Shown: positions 16,229 through 26,017, counted from the first letter of the stretch. The stretch: DNA of 64,000 nt from Streptomyces cinnamoneus (GCF_002939475.1 NZ_PKFQ01000001.1:3221001-3285000); one strand, 5' to 3'. Notes: generated by a model from the sequence alone, not told the origin. A program made the numbers and translations.

Positions 16229-16753
16229 TCAGGACGTGTCGCCGCGCTCGTAGCGCCCTCGCAGTTCCCGCCAGCGGTCCAGCGTCCACTGCGACCAGTC
16301 CGCGGGATGCCCGCCGAGCGCCTGGAGCAGGTACTCGAAGTGGTGGTGCCAGCCCGCCAGGCAGTCCAGGCGCACGTCGTCGGTCCCGGCGAGCTCGTTG
16401 GTGAAGTGCAGCAGCGTCCCGCCGACCCCCAGCGGCCCCGGCTCCAGCTCGAAGCGGACGCGCCCGTGGATGTCGACCGTGTACTCCACGAGCCGCGGCG
16501 GATCCCAGGCGGTCACCCGCCCGGGAGCCACCGTGGCGTGGCCCTGTGGGTCGGTGTTCTGCCACCGCAGCGTGATGGCCCCGCCCTCGCGCTGCTCGAA
16601 CGGCTCGGCCACGGCCAGCCAGGACGGCAGCCCCTCGGGCGTGGCCACCGCGGCCCACACCTCGTCGACGGGGTAGGGGATCGACAGCTCGTAGCGCAGG
16701 GTGTGGGTGTCGCCCGTGGACTCGGACGCGCCGTAGGGGGAGGGGATCTCCAT
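16229..16753 (-). CDS. SRPBCC (START-like) domain protein
   Basis: The product is 174 residues with one SRPBCC hydrophobic-pocket domain: ELSIPYPVDEVWAAVATPEG opens the fold, and VEYTVDIHGRVRFELEP with VGGTLLHFTNEL are its central strands. It resembles the AHSA1/CalC-like group. The ATG at 16753 gives a short N-terminal tail; the longer open frame overlaps the next gene. It converges on the phospholipase gene with 13 bases between stops. The ligand is unknown. Confidence 0.85.
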   Translation of the reverse strand: MEIPSPYGASESTGDTHTLRYELSIPYPVDEVWAAVATPEGLPSWLAVAEPFEQREGGAITLRWQNTDPQGHATVAPGRVTAWDPPRLVEYTVDIHGRVRFELEPGPLGVGGTLLHFTNELAGTDDVRLDCLAGWHHHFEYLLQALGGHPADWSQWTLDRWRELRGRYERGDTS

Positions 16754-16772
16754 GGGTCCACGTCTAACACGG

Positions 16773-17348
16773 TCAGGTGCGGCTCGCGCGGTGGTCGCGG
16801 GGCCAGTCGGACGTGTCGATGGTGACCTCCGGGTACGGCAGGGTGAACGTGGACCCGAAGGTGTAGACGACCTCGTCGGTGTACTTTCCTTCACGCGGAT
16901 CGTGGTGGACGTGCACAAGCCCGGACTTCGGGTCGGCGATGAGGTAGGTGGGCACCCCGGCGACGGCGTAGACGTTCAGCTTGGCCTCGTAGTCCGCGCG
17001 CCGACTGCCGCGGGAGACGACCTCGGCCACGAACTCGACATCGCGGTAATCGTGGTTACCCGCCTCGTCCTCTTCAGCGCCGTCCTTCACCAGCGCCACA
17101 TCCGGCGCGAAGCCATTGAGATAGCCGGGAAAATCGACGCGTACGTCCCAGAGGATGTTCGCTTTCCGGCCGAGCGCGTCCGTCAACGCCATGGTCAGCA
17201 GCTGGATGATCTTCGAATGGACCTTGCGCTGGGGATTCATGATGATCTCCCCCTCGATGATCTCCACCCGGTAGTCCGCAGGCAGATTCAAATGCTCAAG
17301 ATCATCGAACATCCTGTCGAGCTCCGCCGAGTCCCGCACAGCCGCCAT
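16773..17348 (-). CDS. Uma2 family protein (DUF820, PD-(D/E)xK fold)
   Basis: The product is 191 residues. Uma2 proteins have a restriction-endonuclease-like fold and are numerous in Streptomyces. The catalytic set is visible: Glu in IEGEIIMNP, Asp in FAPDVALV, Glu in EFVAEVVS and Lys in YEAKLNVYA. The start MAAVRDSAELDRMFDDLEHL is normal for the family. It lies 19 bases upstream of the SRPBCC gene on the same strand. Nuclease activity has not been shown for most members, so the role is unknown. Confidence 0.9.
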   Translation of the reverse strand: MAAVRDSAELDRMFDDLEHLNLPADYRVEIIEGEIIMNPQRKVHSKIIQLLTMALTDALGRKANILWDVRVDFPGYLNGFAPDVALVKDGAEEDEAGNHDYRDVEFVAEVVSRGSRRADYEAKLNVYAVAGVPTYLIADPKSGLVHVHHDPREGKYTDEVVYTFGSTFTLPYPEVTIDTSDWPRDHRASRT

Positions 17349-17407
17349 TCGACACCTCCCCTGGTCTCATTCGAGTCTATGGACGCACGCCGTCCACCGC
17401 TCGCACA

Positions 17408-17442
17408 AAGGCCCGCTTCCCCCGAACGAGGGAGCGGGCCTT
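17408..17442 (-). terminator. Intrinsic terminator downstream of ccsB
   Basis: AAGGCCCGCT (17408-17417) pairs perfectly with AGCGGGCCTT (17433-17442), and the stem extends with further G-C and G-T pairs. It lies 28 bases beyond the ccsB stop at the end of the cytochrome c maturation operon. Confidence 0.75.
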
Positions 17443-17470
17443 CGTGGACGCGCGCGGCGCGACCGTGCGG

Positions 17471-18541
17471 TCACACCCCCGCGTAGGAGTGCTTGCCGCT
17501 CAGCAGGATGTTCACGCCGTAGTAGTTGAACAGGTAGCAGGCGAAGGCCAGCAGGGCCAGGTAGGCGGCCTTGCGGCCCTTCCAGCCGGCGGTGGCGCGG
17601 GCGTGGAGGTAGCAGGCGTAGGCGACCCAGGTGATGAAGGACCAGACCTCCTTGGGGTCCCAGCCCCAGTAGCGGCCCCAGGCGGCCTCGGCCCAGATCG
17701 CGCCCGCGATGATCGTGAAGGTCCACAGCGGGAAGACGGTCGCGTTGATGCGGTACGCGAACTTGTCGAGCGTGGCGGCCGAGGGCAGGCGGGAGAGGGC
17801 GTTGTCCCAGGCGCCGGTGGCACGGCCCTCCGCGAGCCGGACCTCGTGGCCGTCGCGGAAGAGGTAGAAGAGCGTGGAGGTCGCGCCCACCCACAGCGCC
17901 GCGCCGGAGATGATCGCGCAGGAGACGTGGATCCACAGCCAGTAGGAGTGCAGGGCCGGCACCAGCTGGTCGCTGTCGGTGTACAGCACCGAGACGGCCA
18001 GGCCCAGGTCGAGCAGGATCGACGTGGTCAGCGGCAGGCCCAGCCAGCGGACGTTCTTCTTCGCGGCGAGCAGGCCGAGGTAGACGGCGACGGCGGTCAT
18101 GCCGAAGGTCGTGGAGAACTCGTACATGTTGCCCCACGGCGCCCGCTGCACCGACAGGGCGCGGGTGAGGACGCCGCCGGCGTGGAGGGCGAAGGCCAGC
18201 ACCGTCAGGGAGACGGCGATACGGCCGTAGAGGTCGCCCTTCTCGCTGGTGCCGGCGGCGCCGGGGCCGTCGGGCACGTCACGGGAGCCGGGGGCGGCGC
18301 GGGTGATCACCTCGGGGCGCTCCAGGACGGCGGTGCCGCCGGCCTTCTTCACGGTGACGGCCGGCCGGGCCGGCGCCTCGGCGGTGAGCGCGGCGGCGGT
18401 CCGGCCGACGGCGCTGCGGCTGCCGAAGACCCACTCGGCGATGTGCGCGAGGAAGGCCAGGGTGTAGACGGCCATGGCCGAATAGATCAGCACGTTGCTG
18501 ACGTGGGCCAGGTTCTCGTTGGTTGCGGCGGCGAGGGTCAC
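17471..18541 (-). CDS. ccsB: Cytochrome c biogenesis protein CcsB/ResC (System II haem export)
   Basis: The product is 356 residues with about eight membrane helices. It forms, with ResB, the System II haem-handling and cytochrome c synthase complex. The Trp-rich haem motif WGRYWGWDPKEVWSFITW is intact, and His residues at HAGGVLTRAL and HSYWLWIHV are in positions for haem ligation. A loop of about 60 residues after the first helix is Ala/Pro-rich and variable. The GTG at 18541 overlaps the resB stop by four bases (18538-18541). It is the last gene of the resA-ccdA-resB-ccsB operon. Confidence 0.95.
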   Translation of the reverse strand: MTLAAATNENLAHVSNVLIYSAMAVYTLAFLAHIAEWVFGSRSAVGRTAAALTAEAPARPAVTVKKAGGTAVLERPEVITRAAPGSRDVPDGPGAAGTSEKGDLYGRIAVSLTVLAFALHAGGVLTRALSVQRAPWGNMYEFSTTFGMTAVAVYLGLLAAKKNVRWLGLPLTTSILLDLGLAVSVLYTDSDQLVPALHSYWLWIHVSCAIISGAALWVGATSTLFYLFRDGHEVRLAEGRATGAWDNALSRLPSAATLDKFAYRINATVFPLWTFTIIAGAIWAEAAWGRYWGWDPKEVWSFITWVAYACYLHARATAGWKGRKAAYLALLAFACYLFNYYGVNILLSGKHSYAGV

Positions 18542-20322
18542 GCGCGCGCTCCTTCGGACGGTTCGGCGGGGTCTTCGGCGGGTTCTTCGGTGGGCGTCCC
18601 GGCGGTGTCGTCAGCGGCCGCGGGCGGTGCGTCGGGCTGGAGGGCGGCGACGATGCCGGTGAGCTCCTCGGGCAGCCGCGCGGACTCGCTGCGGCCGAGG
18701 CCGGCCACCTCGACGACCGTACGCCCGTCCTCGCCCGCGACGGCCCGCACCCACACGCGGCGGCGCTGGATGAACAGCGAGCCGGCCAGGCCGACCAGGG
18801 CGGCGCCGGCGCCGGCGAGCGCCAGCTCGTTGCCGGGCTTCTGGGAGACCTGGAAGGTCGCCCACTGCCTGATGGCGTCGAAGTGCAGCTCGCCCGCGCC
18901 GTCCGGCAGCTTCATGGTGTCGCCGACCTTGAGGGCCTTGGCGAACTTCGAACCGTCCGGCTCGGTGAACTGCTTCATCCTGGACACGTCGAGCTGGTAG
19001 ACGCTCTGCGGCAGGCCCGCGTCGATGCCCAGGTTGCCGCGGTAGGCGGTGAGCACCAGGGCGGGGTTGTCGAGCGCGGGGAACTGGGAGGCCATCCGCC
19101 CGGTGCGCAGGTCCAGGGTGGGCACGAAGTTGCCCTTGAAGCCGAGGTCGTCCTCCTTGCCGTCCTTGTCGCGGTAGTCCGGCACCTTGAGGACGCTGGT
19201 CTCGGTGACGTTGCTGTCCAGGGGGAGCGAGGGGATCGGGCCCCGGAAAGCGACGTTGCCCTGGCCGTCGCGGACGGTGACGATCGGGGCGTAGCCGTGG
19301 CCGATGAGGTAGACCTTCGACCGGCCGGTCTCCAGCGGCTCGTTCACCTTGATGGTGGCCTTGCGGCGCGGGCCGTCGGGCGTGTCCCGGTAGGTGACGT
19401 GGGCGGCGTAGTCGCGCGGCGTGCCCTTCTGGGGGCCGGTGCGCTCGTAGGTCCCGGAGAAGCTGTCGAGGTCGAAGTCGAAGGGGTCGAGGTCGTCGGC
19501 GGTGAACAGCGAGCCGGACTTGAAGTCGTCGTACTGGGTGAGGTTGTTCGCGAAGCCGTCGCCCTCGACGACGAGCTTGCCGCCCTCGGACTTCCACAGC
19601 TGGCCGGAGGCGAAGGCCACCAGCAGCACGATCAGGGAGACGTGGAAGAGGAGGTTGCCCGCCTCGCGGAGGTAGCCCTTCTCGGCGCTGACGGCGTCGC
19701 CCGCGGCCACGGTGCGAAAGCGCCGGCGGCGCAGCGCCCGGTGCGCCGCAGCCAGCACCCGCTCCGGATCGGCGTCCGTGTGCCAGGTGGCGTGGGCGGG
19801 CATCTTGGTGAGGTGGCGGGGGGCGGCCGGCGGGCGGCCGCGCAGCTGGCCGACGAACTGCCAGGTGCGCGGGACGATGCAGCCGATGAGGGAGACGAAC
19901 AGCAGGATGTAGATCGCGGAGAACCACACCGAGCTGTAGACGTGGAAGAGGCCGAGCTTGTCGTAGACCGACGTGAGGCTCTCGTGCTTCTCCTTCCACT
20001 GCTCGACCTTCAGCGGGTCGACGCTGTTCTGCGGGACCAGCGAGCCCGGGATCGTGGCGAGGGAGAGCAGGAAGAGCAGGAGCAGCGCGACCCGCATCGA
20101 GGTCAGCTGCCGCCAGAACCAGCGGCACCAGCCGAAGGTCTCGCGGGCCGTCCAGGCGAGCCACCCGAGGGCACCGGGCCCGCGCATGCCGCCGAAGGAG
20201 CCGGGTACGGCCTGCTCGCGGTCCTCGGCGGGGGCCGTGGACATCTGCGCGCCCGCGGCTCCGGCACCGGCGTCGGGCTCCTCCGGCGCCGGCGCGGAGG
20301 GGGTGCTATCGGTCTTGGCCAT
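18538..20322 (-). CDS. resB: Cytochrome c biogenesis protein ResB
   Basis: The product is 594 residues. ResB is the partner of CcsB in System II. A Pro/Ala-rich cytoplasmic tail of about 50 residues precedes WLAWTARETFGWCRWFWRQL and the first helices, including SMRVALLLLFLLSLATIPG. A large outside domain of about 300 residues follows, then a last helix LALAGAGAALVGLAGSLFI and a basic cytoplasmic tail. HVYSSVWFSAIYILLFVSLI and FHVSLIVLLVAFASG contain likely haem-ligand His residues. It starts three bases after the ccdA stop and overlaps ccsB, so the operon is tightly coupled. Confidence 0.94.
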   Translation of the reverse strand: MAKTDSTPSAPAPEEPDAGAGAAGAQMSTAPAEDREQAVPGSFGGMRGPGALGWLAWTARETFGWCRWFWRQLTSMRVALLLLFLLSLATIPGSLVPQNSVDPLKVEQWKEKHESLTSVYDKLGLFHVYSSVWFSAIYILLFVSLIGCIVPRTWQFVGQLRGRPPAAPRHLTKMPAHATWHTDADPERVLAAAHRALRRRRFRTVAAGDAVSAEKGYLREAGNLLFHVSLIVLLVAFASGQLWKSEGGKLVVEGDGFANNLTQYDDFKSGSLFTADDLDPFDFDLDSFSGTYERTGPQKGTPRDYAAHVTYRDTPDGPRRKATIKVNEPLETGRSKVYLIGHGYAPIVTVRDGQGNVAFRGPIPSLPLDSNVTETSVLKVPDYRDKDGKEDDLGFKGNFVPTLDLRTGRMASQFPALDNPALVLTAYRGNLGIDAGLPQSVYQLDVSRMKQFTEPDGSKFAKALKVGDTMKLPDGAGELHFDAIRQWATFQVSQKPGNELALAGAGAALVGLAGSLFIQRRRVWVRAVAGEDGRTVVEVAGLGRSESARLPEELTGIVAALQPDAPPAAADDTAGTPTEEPAEDPAEPSEGARA

Positions 20323-20325
20323 GGT

Positions 20326-21114
20326 TCAGATCCCGGGGGTGAAGTTTTGCGACCACGTCTGCAGCTCGCCGACCATGCTGTCCCACACTCCTGTGACCAG
20401 GAGCAGGCCGACCACGACGAGCATCGCGCCGCCGGCCCGCATGACCCAGACGTAGTGCCGCTTGACCCAGCCGAACGCGCCCAGCGCGCGCCGGAAGGCG
20501 ACCGCGGTCAGGACGAAGGGCAGCCCCAGGCCCAGGCAGTAGGCGACCGTCAGCAGCGCCCCCCGGCCGGCGCTGGCCTGGTTGAAGGAGAGCGACTGCA
20601 CGGCGGCGAGCGTCGGCCCGATGCACGGCGTCCAGCCGACCCCGAAGAGCACTCCGAGCACGGGCGCGCCGGCCAGGCCGATCGCGGGTCTCGTGTGGAA
20701 GCGGAACTCGCGCTGCCCGAAGAGGCCCAGGGCGCCCATGAAGGCCAGCCCGAGCACGATCGTCAGGCCGCCGAGCACCATGGAGATCGTCTCCTTGTGG
20801 TCCTGCAGCGTCTTGCCGAAGTAGCCGAAGAAGGCGCCGGCGGAGACGAAGACGGCGGAGAAGCCGGCCACGAAGAGGGAGGACCCGGCCACCATCCGGC
20901 CGCGCCGGGCCTCCGCCAGGTCGGCGCCGCTGACGCCGGTGACGTAGGAGAGGTAGCCGGGCACCAGCGGCAGCACGCAGGGCGAGAAGAAGGAGATGAG
21001 CCCGCCGAGCACGGCCACGGGAAGGGCCAGCAGCAGCGCGCCGGACAGGACGGTCTGGTTGGTGTCGGTCGCGGCGGCGAGGACGTGCGCGGCGGCGGGG
21101 GACCCGGTGATCAC
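20326..21114 (-). CDS. ccdA: Cytochrome c biogenesis protein CcdA (thiol-disulfide transporter)
   Basis: The product is 262 residues with six to eight membrane helices. CcdA passes electrons from cytoplasmic thioredoxin to extracytoplasmic thiol reductases such as ResA. The two redox Cys residues are visible in FFSPCVLPLVPGYLSYVTG and in VGWTPCIGPTLAAVQSLS. The GTG at 21114 begins ITGSPAAAHV, and the gene lies four bases after the resA stop. The C-terminal helices include GGAMLVVVGLLLVTGVW. Confidence 0.95.
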   Translation of the reverse strand: MITGSPAAAHVLAAATDTNQTVLSGALLLALPVAVLGGLISFFSPCVLPLVPGYLSYVTGVSGADLAEARRGRMVAGSSLFVAGFSAVFVSAGAFFGYFGKTLQDHKETISMVLGGLTIVLGLAFMGALGLFGQREFRFHTRPAIGLAGAPVLGVLFGVGWTPCIGPTLAAVQSLSFNQASAGRGALLTVAYCLGLGLPFVLTAVAFRRALGAFGWVKRHYVWVMRAGGAMLVVVGLLLVTGVWDSMVGELQTWSQNFTPGI

Positions 21115-21118
21115 GGGG

Positions 21119-21745
21119 TCACTTCTCCGCTACCAGCGGGTCGAGCGTCTTGCGCAGCTCTTCCTCGCTCAGGGCCTTCATCGCCCGGGCCGCGATCTTG
21201 CCGTCGCGGTCGATGAAGACCGTCGAGGGGATGGACTGCGGGTTGAGGCTGCCCTTGGGGAAGCGCAGCAGGAGCTTGCCGGAGGAGTCGTACAGGCTCG
21301 GGTAGGGAACCTTGAACTCCTTCTCGAAGGCCTGGGCCGGGGCGGGGTCGGGGTCGCGGGTGTCAAGCCCGACGAACTCCACGCCCTTGTCCTTGTAGTC
21401 GTTGGCCACGGTGACGAGGTTCTTGGCCTCGGCCCGGCAGGGCGAGCACCACGAGCCCCAGACGTTAAGGACGACGATCTTGCCCTTGTACTCCTGGGCG
21501 ACGTCGAGCTGCTTGCCGTCGATCGTCTTGCCGGACAGCTCCGGCGCGTCCCGCCGGCCCGCCCGGTCCTTGGCGACGTCGACCCCGCCCGTGCCCTGCA
21601 CGAACTGGGTCTGCCCCCCGCCACCGGAGGTGTCCTTACCGGAACCGCACGCGGTCAGCGTCAGTGCCGCGAGGGCGGCTCCGGCGGCCAGCACGGTGGT
21701 ACGACGGCGGGAAGGGTGGCGTCGAAGGGCGCGGCAGGCACTCAT
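21119..21745 (-). CDS. resA: TlpA/ResA-type thioredoxin-like lipoprotein
   Basis: The product is 208 residues. The signal ends in a lipobox LTAC, so the mature protein is lipid-anchored outside the membrane. The thioredoxin fold carries the active site WCSPC in VWGSWCSPCRAEAKNL, and the cis-Pro is in IPSTVFIDRDGK. It should keep the haem-binding Cys pair of apocytochrome c reduced, receiving electrons from CcdA. It is the first gene of the four-gene operon. No promoter is obvious in the 87 bases before it. Confidence 0.93.
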   Translation of the reverse strand: MSACRALRRHPSRRRTTVLAAGAALAALTLTACGSGKDTSGGGGQTQFVQGTGGVDVAKDRAGRRDAPELSGKTIDGKQLDVAQEYKGKIVVLNVWGSWCSPCRAEAKNLVTVANDYKDKGVEFVGLDTRDPDPAPAQAFEKEFKVPYPSLYDSSGKLLLRFPKGSLNPQSIPSTVFIDRDGKIAARAMKALSEEELRKTLDPLVAEK

Positions 21746-21832
21746 GTGAAAAGTTTCGCATGGGCGGTTTGGGGATCTTCCGCACCCCCCTCGGTCCGCT
21801 CCGGCCGCCGGCGACGGCCCCGGGCGGCCGGC

Positions 21833-23032
21833 TCAGACGGCCCGCGGGCTCCATTTCTCGCCCACGTCGAGCCTGCGCAGCCCTTCCAGGACCTTCGGGC
21901 TCTGCACGTCGAGCCAGTCGACGAACTGCCGGAACGACACCAGACGCACGTCACGGTGCTTCTCGTCGGCGATGTGTTTGAACGCCTCCTCGACGGCGTC
22001 CATGTAGATCCCGCCGTTCCAGGTCTCGAAGTGGTTGCCCACGAAGAAGGGCGCCCGGTTCGTCTCGTAGGCCCGCTGGAACCCCGAGATGTAGGCCTCG
22101 GTGGCCTGCTCGCGCCAGCTGTCGTAGTGGTGCGAGGGGCCGCGCGTGGTCCTCTTCGACTGGTTGGCGAGGATGTTGTAGTCCATGGACAGGACCTCGA
22201 AGGAGTGCCCGGGGAAGGGCATCTGCTGCAGGGGCAGGTCCCACAGCCCGTGGTTCTTGCGCGGCCACACCTGCTGGCCGCCCTCGGAGCTCGCGTCGTA
22301 CCGCCAGCCGAGCCTGGCCGCCGTCGGCAGCAGCCGCCGCTGGTTGAGCAGGCACGGCGTACGGCCCCCGACGAGCTCCTTGCGGTAGTCGAAGGGCAGC
22401 GGGTCCAGCCCGGTGAACCCGGTGTTCGTCCGCCACCGGGTGACGAACGAGACGGCCTGCTCGATCTCGGACTCCCAGTCCTCCGGCGTCCAGTGGGCGA
22501 CCGAACCGCCGCCCGAGCAGAAGTGCCCGTTGAAGTGCGTGCCGATCTCGTGGCCCTCCAGCCAGGCGGCACGCAGGTTCTTCAGGGTCTCCTTGATGTG
22601 CGCGTCGGTGAGGTAGCCGATGTCGGAGGCCCCGGCCGGGTTGTTCGGCGGCTCGTAGAGGTGCCGCTTGTCCTCCGGCAGCAGGTACAGGCCGGACAGG
22701 AAGAACGTCATCGTGGCGCCGTGGTCGCGGGCCAGCTTCCGGAACCGGGGGAAGAGGCCGTTGCCGACCTCCCCCGCCCCGTCCCACGAGAAGATCACGA
22801 ACTGTGGCGGCTTCTGACCCGGCTCCAGGGGCTCGGGCTTCGACGGCTGGTTGGGCTGCGCCCCCATGTCCGCCGTCGAACCGTCACCGATCGGCCGGGC
22901 CTTGGCCCGGGCGCTCGCCTTCGAGGAGGGAGCCCGCACGGCCTCCGGCTCCGCGGAGCAGCCGGCGACACCGAGCGCCGCGGCCGCCCCCACCCCCATG
23001 CCGAGCAGGTCCCTTCGGGTGATGTCGCGCAT
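21833..23032 (-). CDS. Polysaccharide deacetylase-like Tat lipoprotein
   Basis: The product is 399 residues. ITRRDLLGMGVGAAAALGVA followed by GC gives a twin-arginine signal that also ends in a lipobox. The fold of carbohydrate esterase 4 is suggested by QFVIFSWDGAGE near residue 75 and the metal-binding HEIGTHFNGH near residue 150. The first motif has SWDGAGE rather than the usual TFDDG, so one catalytic Asp is missing or shifted. The ATG at 23032 has GGAG five bases upstream; an in-frame GTG at 23092 has none. It could trim cell-wall glycans, or be a non-enzymatic relative. It lies next to, but not inside, the cytochrome c operon. Confidence 0.85.
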   Translation of the reverse strand: MRDITRRDLLGMGVGAAAALGVAGCSAEPEAVRAPSSKASARAKARPIGDGSTADMGAQPNQPSKPEPLEPGQKPPQFVIFSWDGAGEVGNGLFPRFRKLARDHGATMTFFLSGLYLLPEDKRHLYEPPNNPAGASDIGYLTDAHIKETLKNLRAAWLEGHEIGTHFNGHFCSGGGSVAHWTPEDWESEIEQAVSFVTRWRTNTGFTGLDPLPFDYRKELVGGRTPCLLNQRRLLPTAARLGWRYDASSEGGQQVWPRKNHGLWDLPLQQMPFPGHSFEVLSMDYNILANQSKRTTRGPSHHYDSWREQATEAYISGFQRAYETNRAPFFVGNHFETWNGGIYMDAVEEAFKHIADEKHRDVRLVSFRQFVDWLDVQSPKVLEGLRRLDVGEKWSPRAV

Positions 23033-23206
23033 GTCGGCTCCGTCCGTGCTCGCTGCGCCCCCGTACCATATGCGGTCCATATAAGTGGACATTGAGTACG
23101 AGGGCGCGTCGAAGTACGTCGGTTGCGCTCTTTCCCTGCTCTTTATGGGTTTTTACGGACTTACCGAGGCATGACGCGGGAGGCACGCGCCCCGGCGTAC
23201 GACCCC

Positions 23207-23890
23207 TCAGGCCCCGAACGCCTTGGCGCCGCCCTTGACCGGCTTCGCGCCCGCCAGCAGATGAGCCGGCACCAGATCCCGCGCGGGCTCGCTGTATCCC
23301 ACCGAAACGATCTTGTCGCCGCGGTAGGTGAACGTCGTCAGGCTCGCCAGCGTGCACTGCCGCCGGCGCGGGTCGTGCCACAGCCGCCGCTTCTCCACGA
23401 AGCTCCGCACGATCCAGATCGGCAGCTGGTGGCTCACGCACACGGCCTCGTGACCACGCGCCGCGTCCTTCGCCGCGTCCAGCGCCCGCATCATCCGCAC
23501 GACCTGCTCGATGTACGGCTCGCCCCACGACGGACGGAACGGGTTCGTCAGGTGCTTCCAGTTCGCCGGCTTCCGCAGCGCGCCGTCACCGACCCCGAAG
23601 GTCTTGCCCTCGAAGACGTTCGCCGCCTCGATCAGCCGCTCGTCCGTCGCCAGGTCCAGGCCGTGCGCCTTCGCGATCGGCGTCGCCGTCTCCTGCGCCC
23701 GCTCCAGCGGCGAGGCCACCACGTGCGTGACGTCCCGCTCGGCGAGGTGCTCCGCCACCCGGTCCGCCATCCGCCGGCCCAGGTCCGACAGGTGGTACCC
23801 GGCCTTACGCCCGTAGAGCACGCCGTCCGGGTTGTGCACCTCGCCGTGCCGCATCAGGTGCACGACGGTGATGTCGCTGTCGTTGCTCAC
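23207..23890 (-). CDS. Histidine phosphatase family protein
   Basis: The product is 227 residues of the phosphoglycerate mutase-like superfamily. The catalytic motif is [18 protein letters not shown], with the phospho-accepting His in RHGE, and the second His is in [14 protein letters not shown]. The proton-donor Glu is in [12 protein letters not shown]. The GTG at 23890 overlaps the hemL stop by four bases (23887-23890), so it is probably co-translated with hemL. Streptomyces homologues are annotated as broad phosphatases; the substrate is unknown. Confidence 0.92.
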   Translation of the reverse strand: MSNDSDITVVHLMRHGEVHNPDGVLYGRKAGYHLSDLGRRMADRVAEHLAERDVTHVVASPLERAQETATPIAKAHGLDLATDERLIEAANVFEGKTFGVGDGALRKPANWKHLTNPFRPSWGEPYIEQVVRMMRALDAAKDAARGHEAVCVSHQLPIWIVRSFVEKRRLWHDPRRRQCTLASLTTFTYRGDKIVSVGYSEPARDLVPAHLLAGAKPVKGGAKAFGA

Positions 23891-25233
23891 TTGTCCCCCT
23901 CCGTCGCCTCGGCCGCCGCCCGCGCCGCGGCCGGCAGGGCCGCCGCGATCCGCTCGACCGCCGCCGCGTCGTGGGCCGCGGAGACGAACCACGACTCGAA
24001 CGCCGACGGCGGCAGGTACACGCCCTGCGACAGCATCGAATGGAAGAAGGCGTTGAAACGGAACGCCTCCTGGGTCCGGGCCCGGTCGTAGTCCGTGACC
24101 TCGGACTCGGTGAAGAACACCGAGAACATGTTCCCGGCCGTCTGCAGCCGGTGCGCCACGCCCTCCTTCGCCAGCGCCCGCGTCACCAGCCCGCTGATCT
24201 CCGCCGACACCGCGTCCACCCGCTCGTACGCCGCGTCGTCCAGCAGCCGCAGCTGCGCCAGGCCCGCCGCCGTCGCCACCGGATTGCCCGAGAGCGTACC
24301 GGCCTGGTAGACGGGGCCCGCCGGCGCCAGGTGCGCCATCACGTCGGCCCGGCCGCCGAAGGCCGCCGCCGGGAAACCACCGCCCATGACCTTGCCGAAG
24401 GTCATCAGGTCCGGCTTCACGCCGTCGATCCCGTACCAGCCGGCCCGGCTCACCCGGAAGCCCGTCATGACCTCGTCGGAGATGAACAGCGCGCCGTTCT
24501 GCGCACAGGCCGTCTTGAGCCCCTCGTTGAAGCCCGGCAGCGGCGGCACCACGCCCATGTTGCCCGGCGAGGCCTCGGTGATCACACAGGCGATCTCACC
24601 CGGGTGCGCGTGGAAGGCGGCGTGCACCGCCTCCAGGTCGTTGTACGGCAGCACGATCGTGTCACCGGCCTGCGCGCCCGTGACCCCGGGCGTGTCCGGC
24701 AGCCCGAACGTCGCCACGCCGGAGCCGGCGGCGGCCAGCAGCGCGTCCACGTGACCGTGGTAGCAGCCGGCGAACTTGATCACCTTGGCGCGGCCGGTGA
24801 AGCCGCGCGCCAGTCGGATCGCCGACATCGTGGCCTCGGTGCCCGACGACACCAGGCGCACCTGCTCGACCGGCTCGACGCGGGCGACGATCTCCTCGGC
24901 CAGCGCGACCTCGCCCTCGCCGGGCGTGCCGAAGGACGTGCCGCGCGCCACGGCCTCCTGGACGGCCGCGATCACCTCGGGGTGGGAATGGCCGAGAATC
25001 ATCGGCCCCCACGAGCACACAAGGTCCACGTATTCCCGGCCATCCGCATCGGTGAGGTACGGACCCGTACCGGACACCATGAACCGGGGTGTACCGCCCA
25101 CGGCGCGGAACGCGCGGACCGGAGAGTTCACGCCACCGGGGGTCACGACCGCCGCGCGGTCGAAGAGCGTCTGCGAGACCGGGGCTTCATACGTGTAGGG
25201 CAGTTGGGGGCTGACCTGCGGAAACTCGTTCAC
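23887..25233 (-). CDS. hemL: Glutamate-1-semialdehyde 2,1-aminomutase
   Basis: The product is 448 residues. It converts glutamate-1-semialdehyde to 5-aminolevulinate, the step after HemA, whose gene is 18 kb away in this window. The PLP lysine is Lys281 in [27 protein letters not shown] binds the phosphate and [11 protein letters not shown] supplies the Asp that contacts the PLP nitrogen. The GTG at 25233 has GGAG seven bases upstream, so the extra open frame up to 25383 is not coding. It leads a two-gene unit with the histidine phosphatase. Confidence 0.96.
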   Translation of the reverse strand: MNEFPQVSPQLPYTYEAPVSQTLFDRAAVVTPGGVNSPVRAFRAVGGTPRFMVSGTGPYLTDADGREYVDLVCSWGPMILGHSHPEVIAAVQEAVARGTSFGTPGEGEVALAEEIVARVEPVEQVRLVSSGTEATMSAIRLARGFTGRAKVIKFAGCYHGHVDALLAAAGSGVATFGLPDTPGVTGAQAGDTIVLPYNDLEAVHAAFHAHPGEIACVITEASPGNMGVVPPLPGFNEGLKTACAQNGALFISDEVMTGFRVSRAGWYGIDGVKPDLMTFGKVMGGGFPAAAFGGRADVMAHLAPAGPVYQAGTLSGNPVATAAGLAQLRLLDDAAYERVDAVSAEISGLVTRALAKEGVAHRLQTAGNMFSVFFTESEVTDYDRARTQEAFRFNAFFHSMLSQGVYLPPSAFESWFVSAAHDAAAVERIAAALPAAARAAAEATEGDK

Positions 25234-25962
25234 TGGTTCGCTCCGATCGTCCTCGACACGCCTCGCGCTGCTGCTTCCGACGGCGCCGGGACGGCCCCGC
25301 AGGGGCGCGCGAGGGCCCCTTCTACGTACGCATCTGCCATGCCGACAGGGTACGTCTCGGTCTCTGGGGCCCTGTCTCCTCACGGCCCGACGCTCACGGA
25401 GGGCGTGGGGGTGGCGTCCTGCAGGCCTCGAATGGAGCGACCGCCCCCCACAACGGCGGGAACGGGGGGAGACGGCTGCGTGGTGCTGACCTCCACGCCA
25501 TGAGGCGGGCCCCGATCCAGCGCACTCCGCCAGGCAGCGTGACGACGTGACGGCGTGGAGCCCATGTGCGACCCTCCCCCGACCTGCGGGACGGGGCCGG
25601 GGTGGTCACAGAAGCGCGGTGGCGACACATGATTTCCGGCCATTCTTCGGGCGCCGCATTCATCGCAGCAGGCATCGCCGATGACCTCCGCCGGAACCGT
25701 GAGGTCGCCCGCGAGAGAATCGACAGGCGCCAGTGGCCAGCACGCACATATCCCCTACGAATGACGATTGCCAGCCCGACCGGCCCCACCACGGAAATAA
25801 AGGATGGGAACCGATCCCGGCTCGTCCATCACTGCGGCGGGGAAATCTTTCCGAGCCCCGAAACGTGCGAGGAGACACCTATGGCTGCCCTCCATGCATG
25901 ACCGGCGAAAGGCCGCTGCGAGGAAACACTGAGGAGAAGACCCCGGCGCCGCCCCGTGCAAA
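25234..25962. other. Gene-poor spacer between hemL and the recombinase
   Basis: About 730 bases with no frame that I can support. The part next to hemL probably holds its promoter, but no clear -10/-35 pair is seen. From about 25560 the base composition becomes less GC-rich than the surrounding genes, like the recombinase gene itself, which suggests acquired or degraded DNA. Several open frames of 60-110 codons exist on both strands but overlap each other and lack good ribosome-binding sites. Confidence 0.5.
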
Positions 25963-25997
25963 AGGCCCGGTCAAGCTCTCACGCTCGACCGGGGCCT
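25963..25997 (-). terminator. Intrinsic terminator of the serine recombinase gene
   Basis: AGGCCCGGTC (25963-25972) pairs with GACCGGGGCCT (25987-25997) with one bulged G. On the minus strand the stem is followed by TTTT. It lies 20 bases beyond the recombinase stop. Confidence 0.7.
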
Positions 25998-26017
25998 CAC
26001 CGCTGAACTATCGCCGC

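Noticed and set aside
16773..17348. The Uma2 protein as part of a defence or mobile system
   Set aside because: It is a lone, very common Streptomyces family member, with no toxin, methylase or transposase gene beside it.
25566..25901. A 111-codon plus-strand frame between hemL and the recombinase
   Set aside because: Codon use is atypical, no ribosome-binding site is present, no domain is recognised, and other frames of similar length overlap it.
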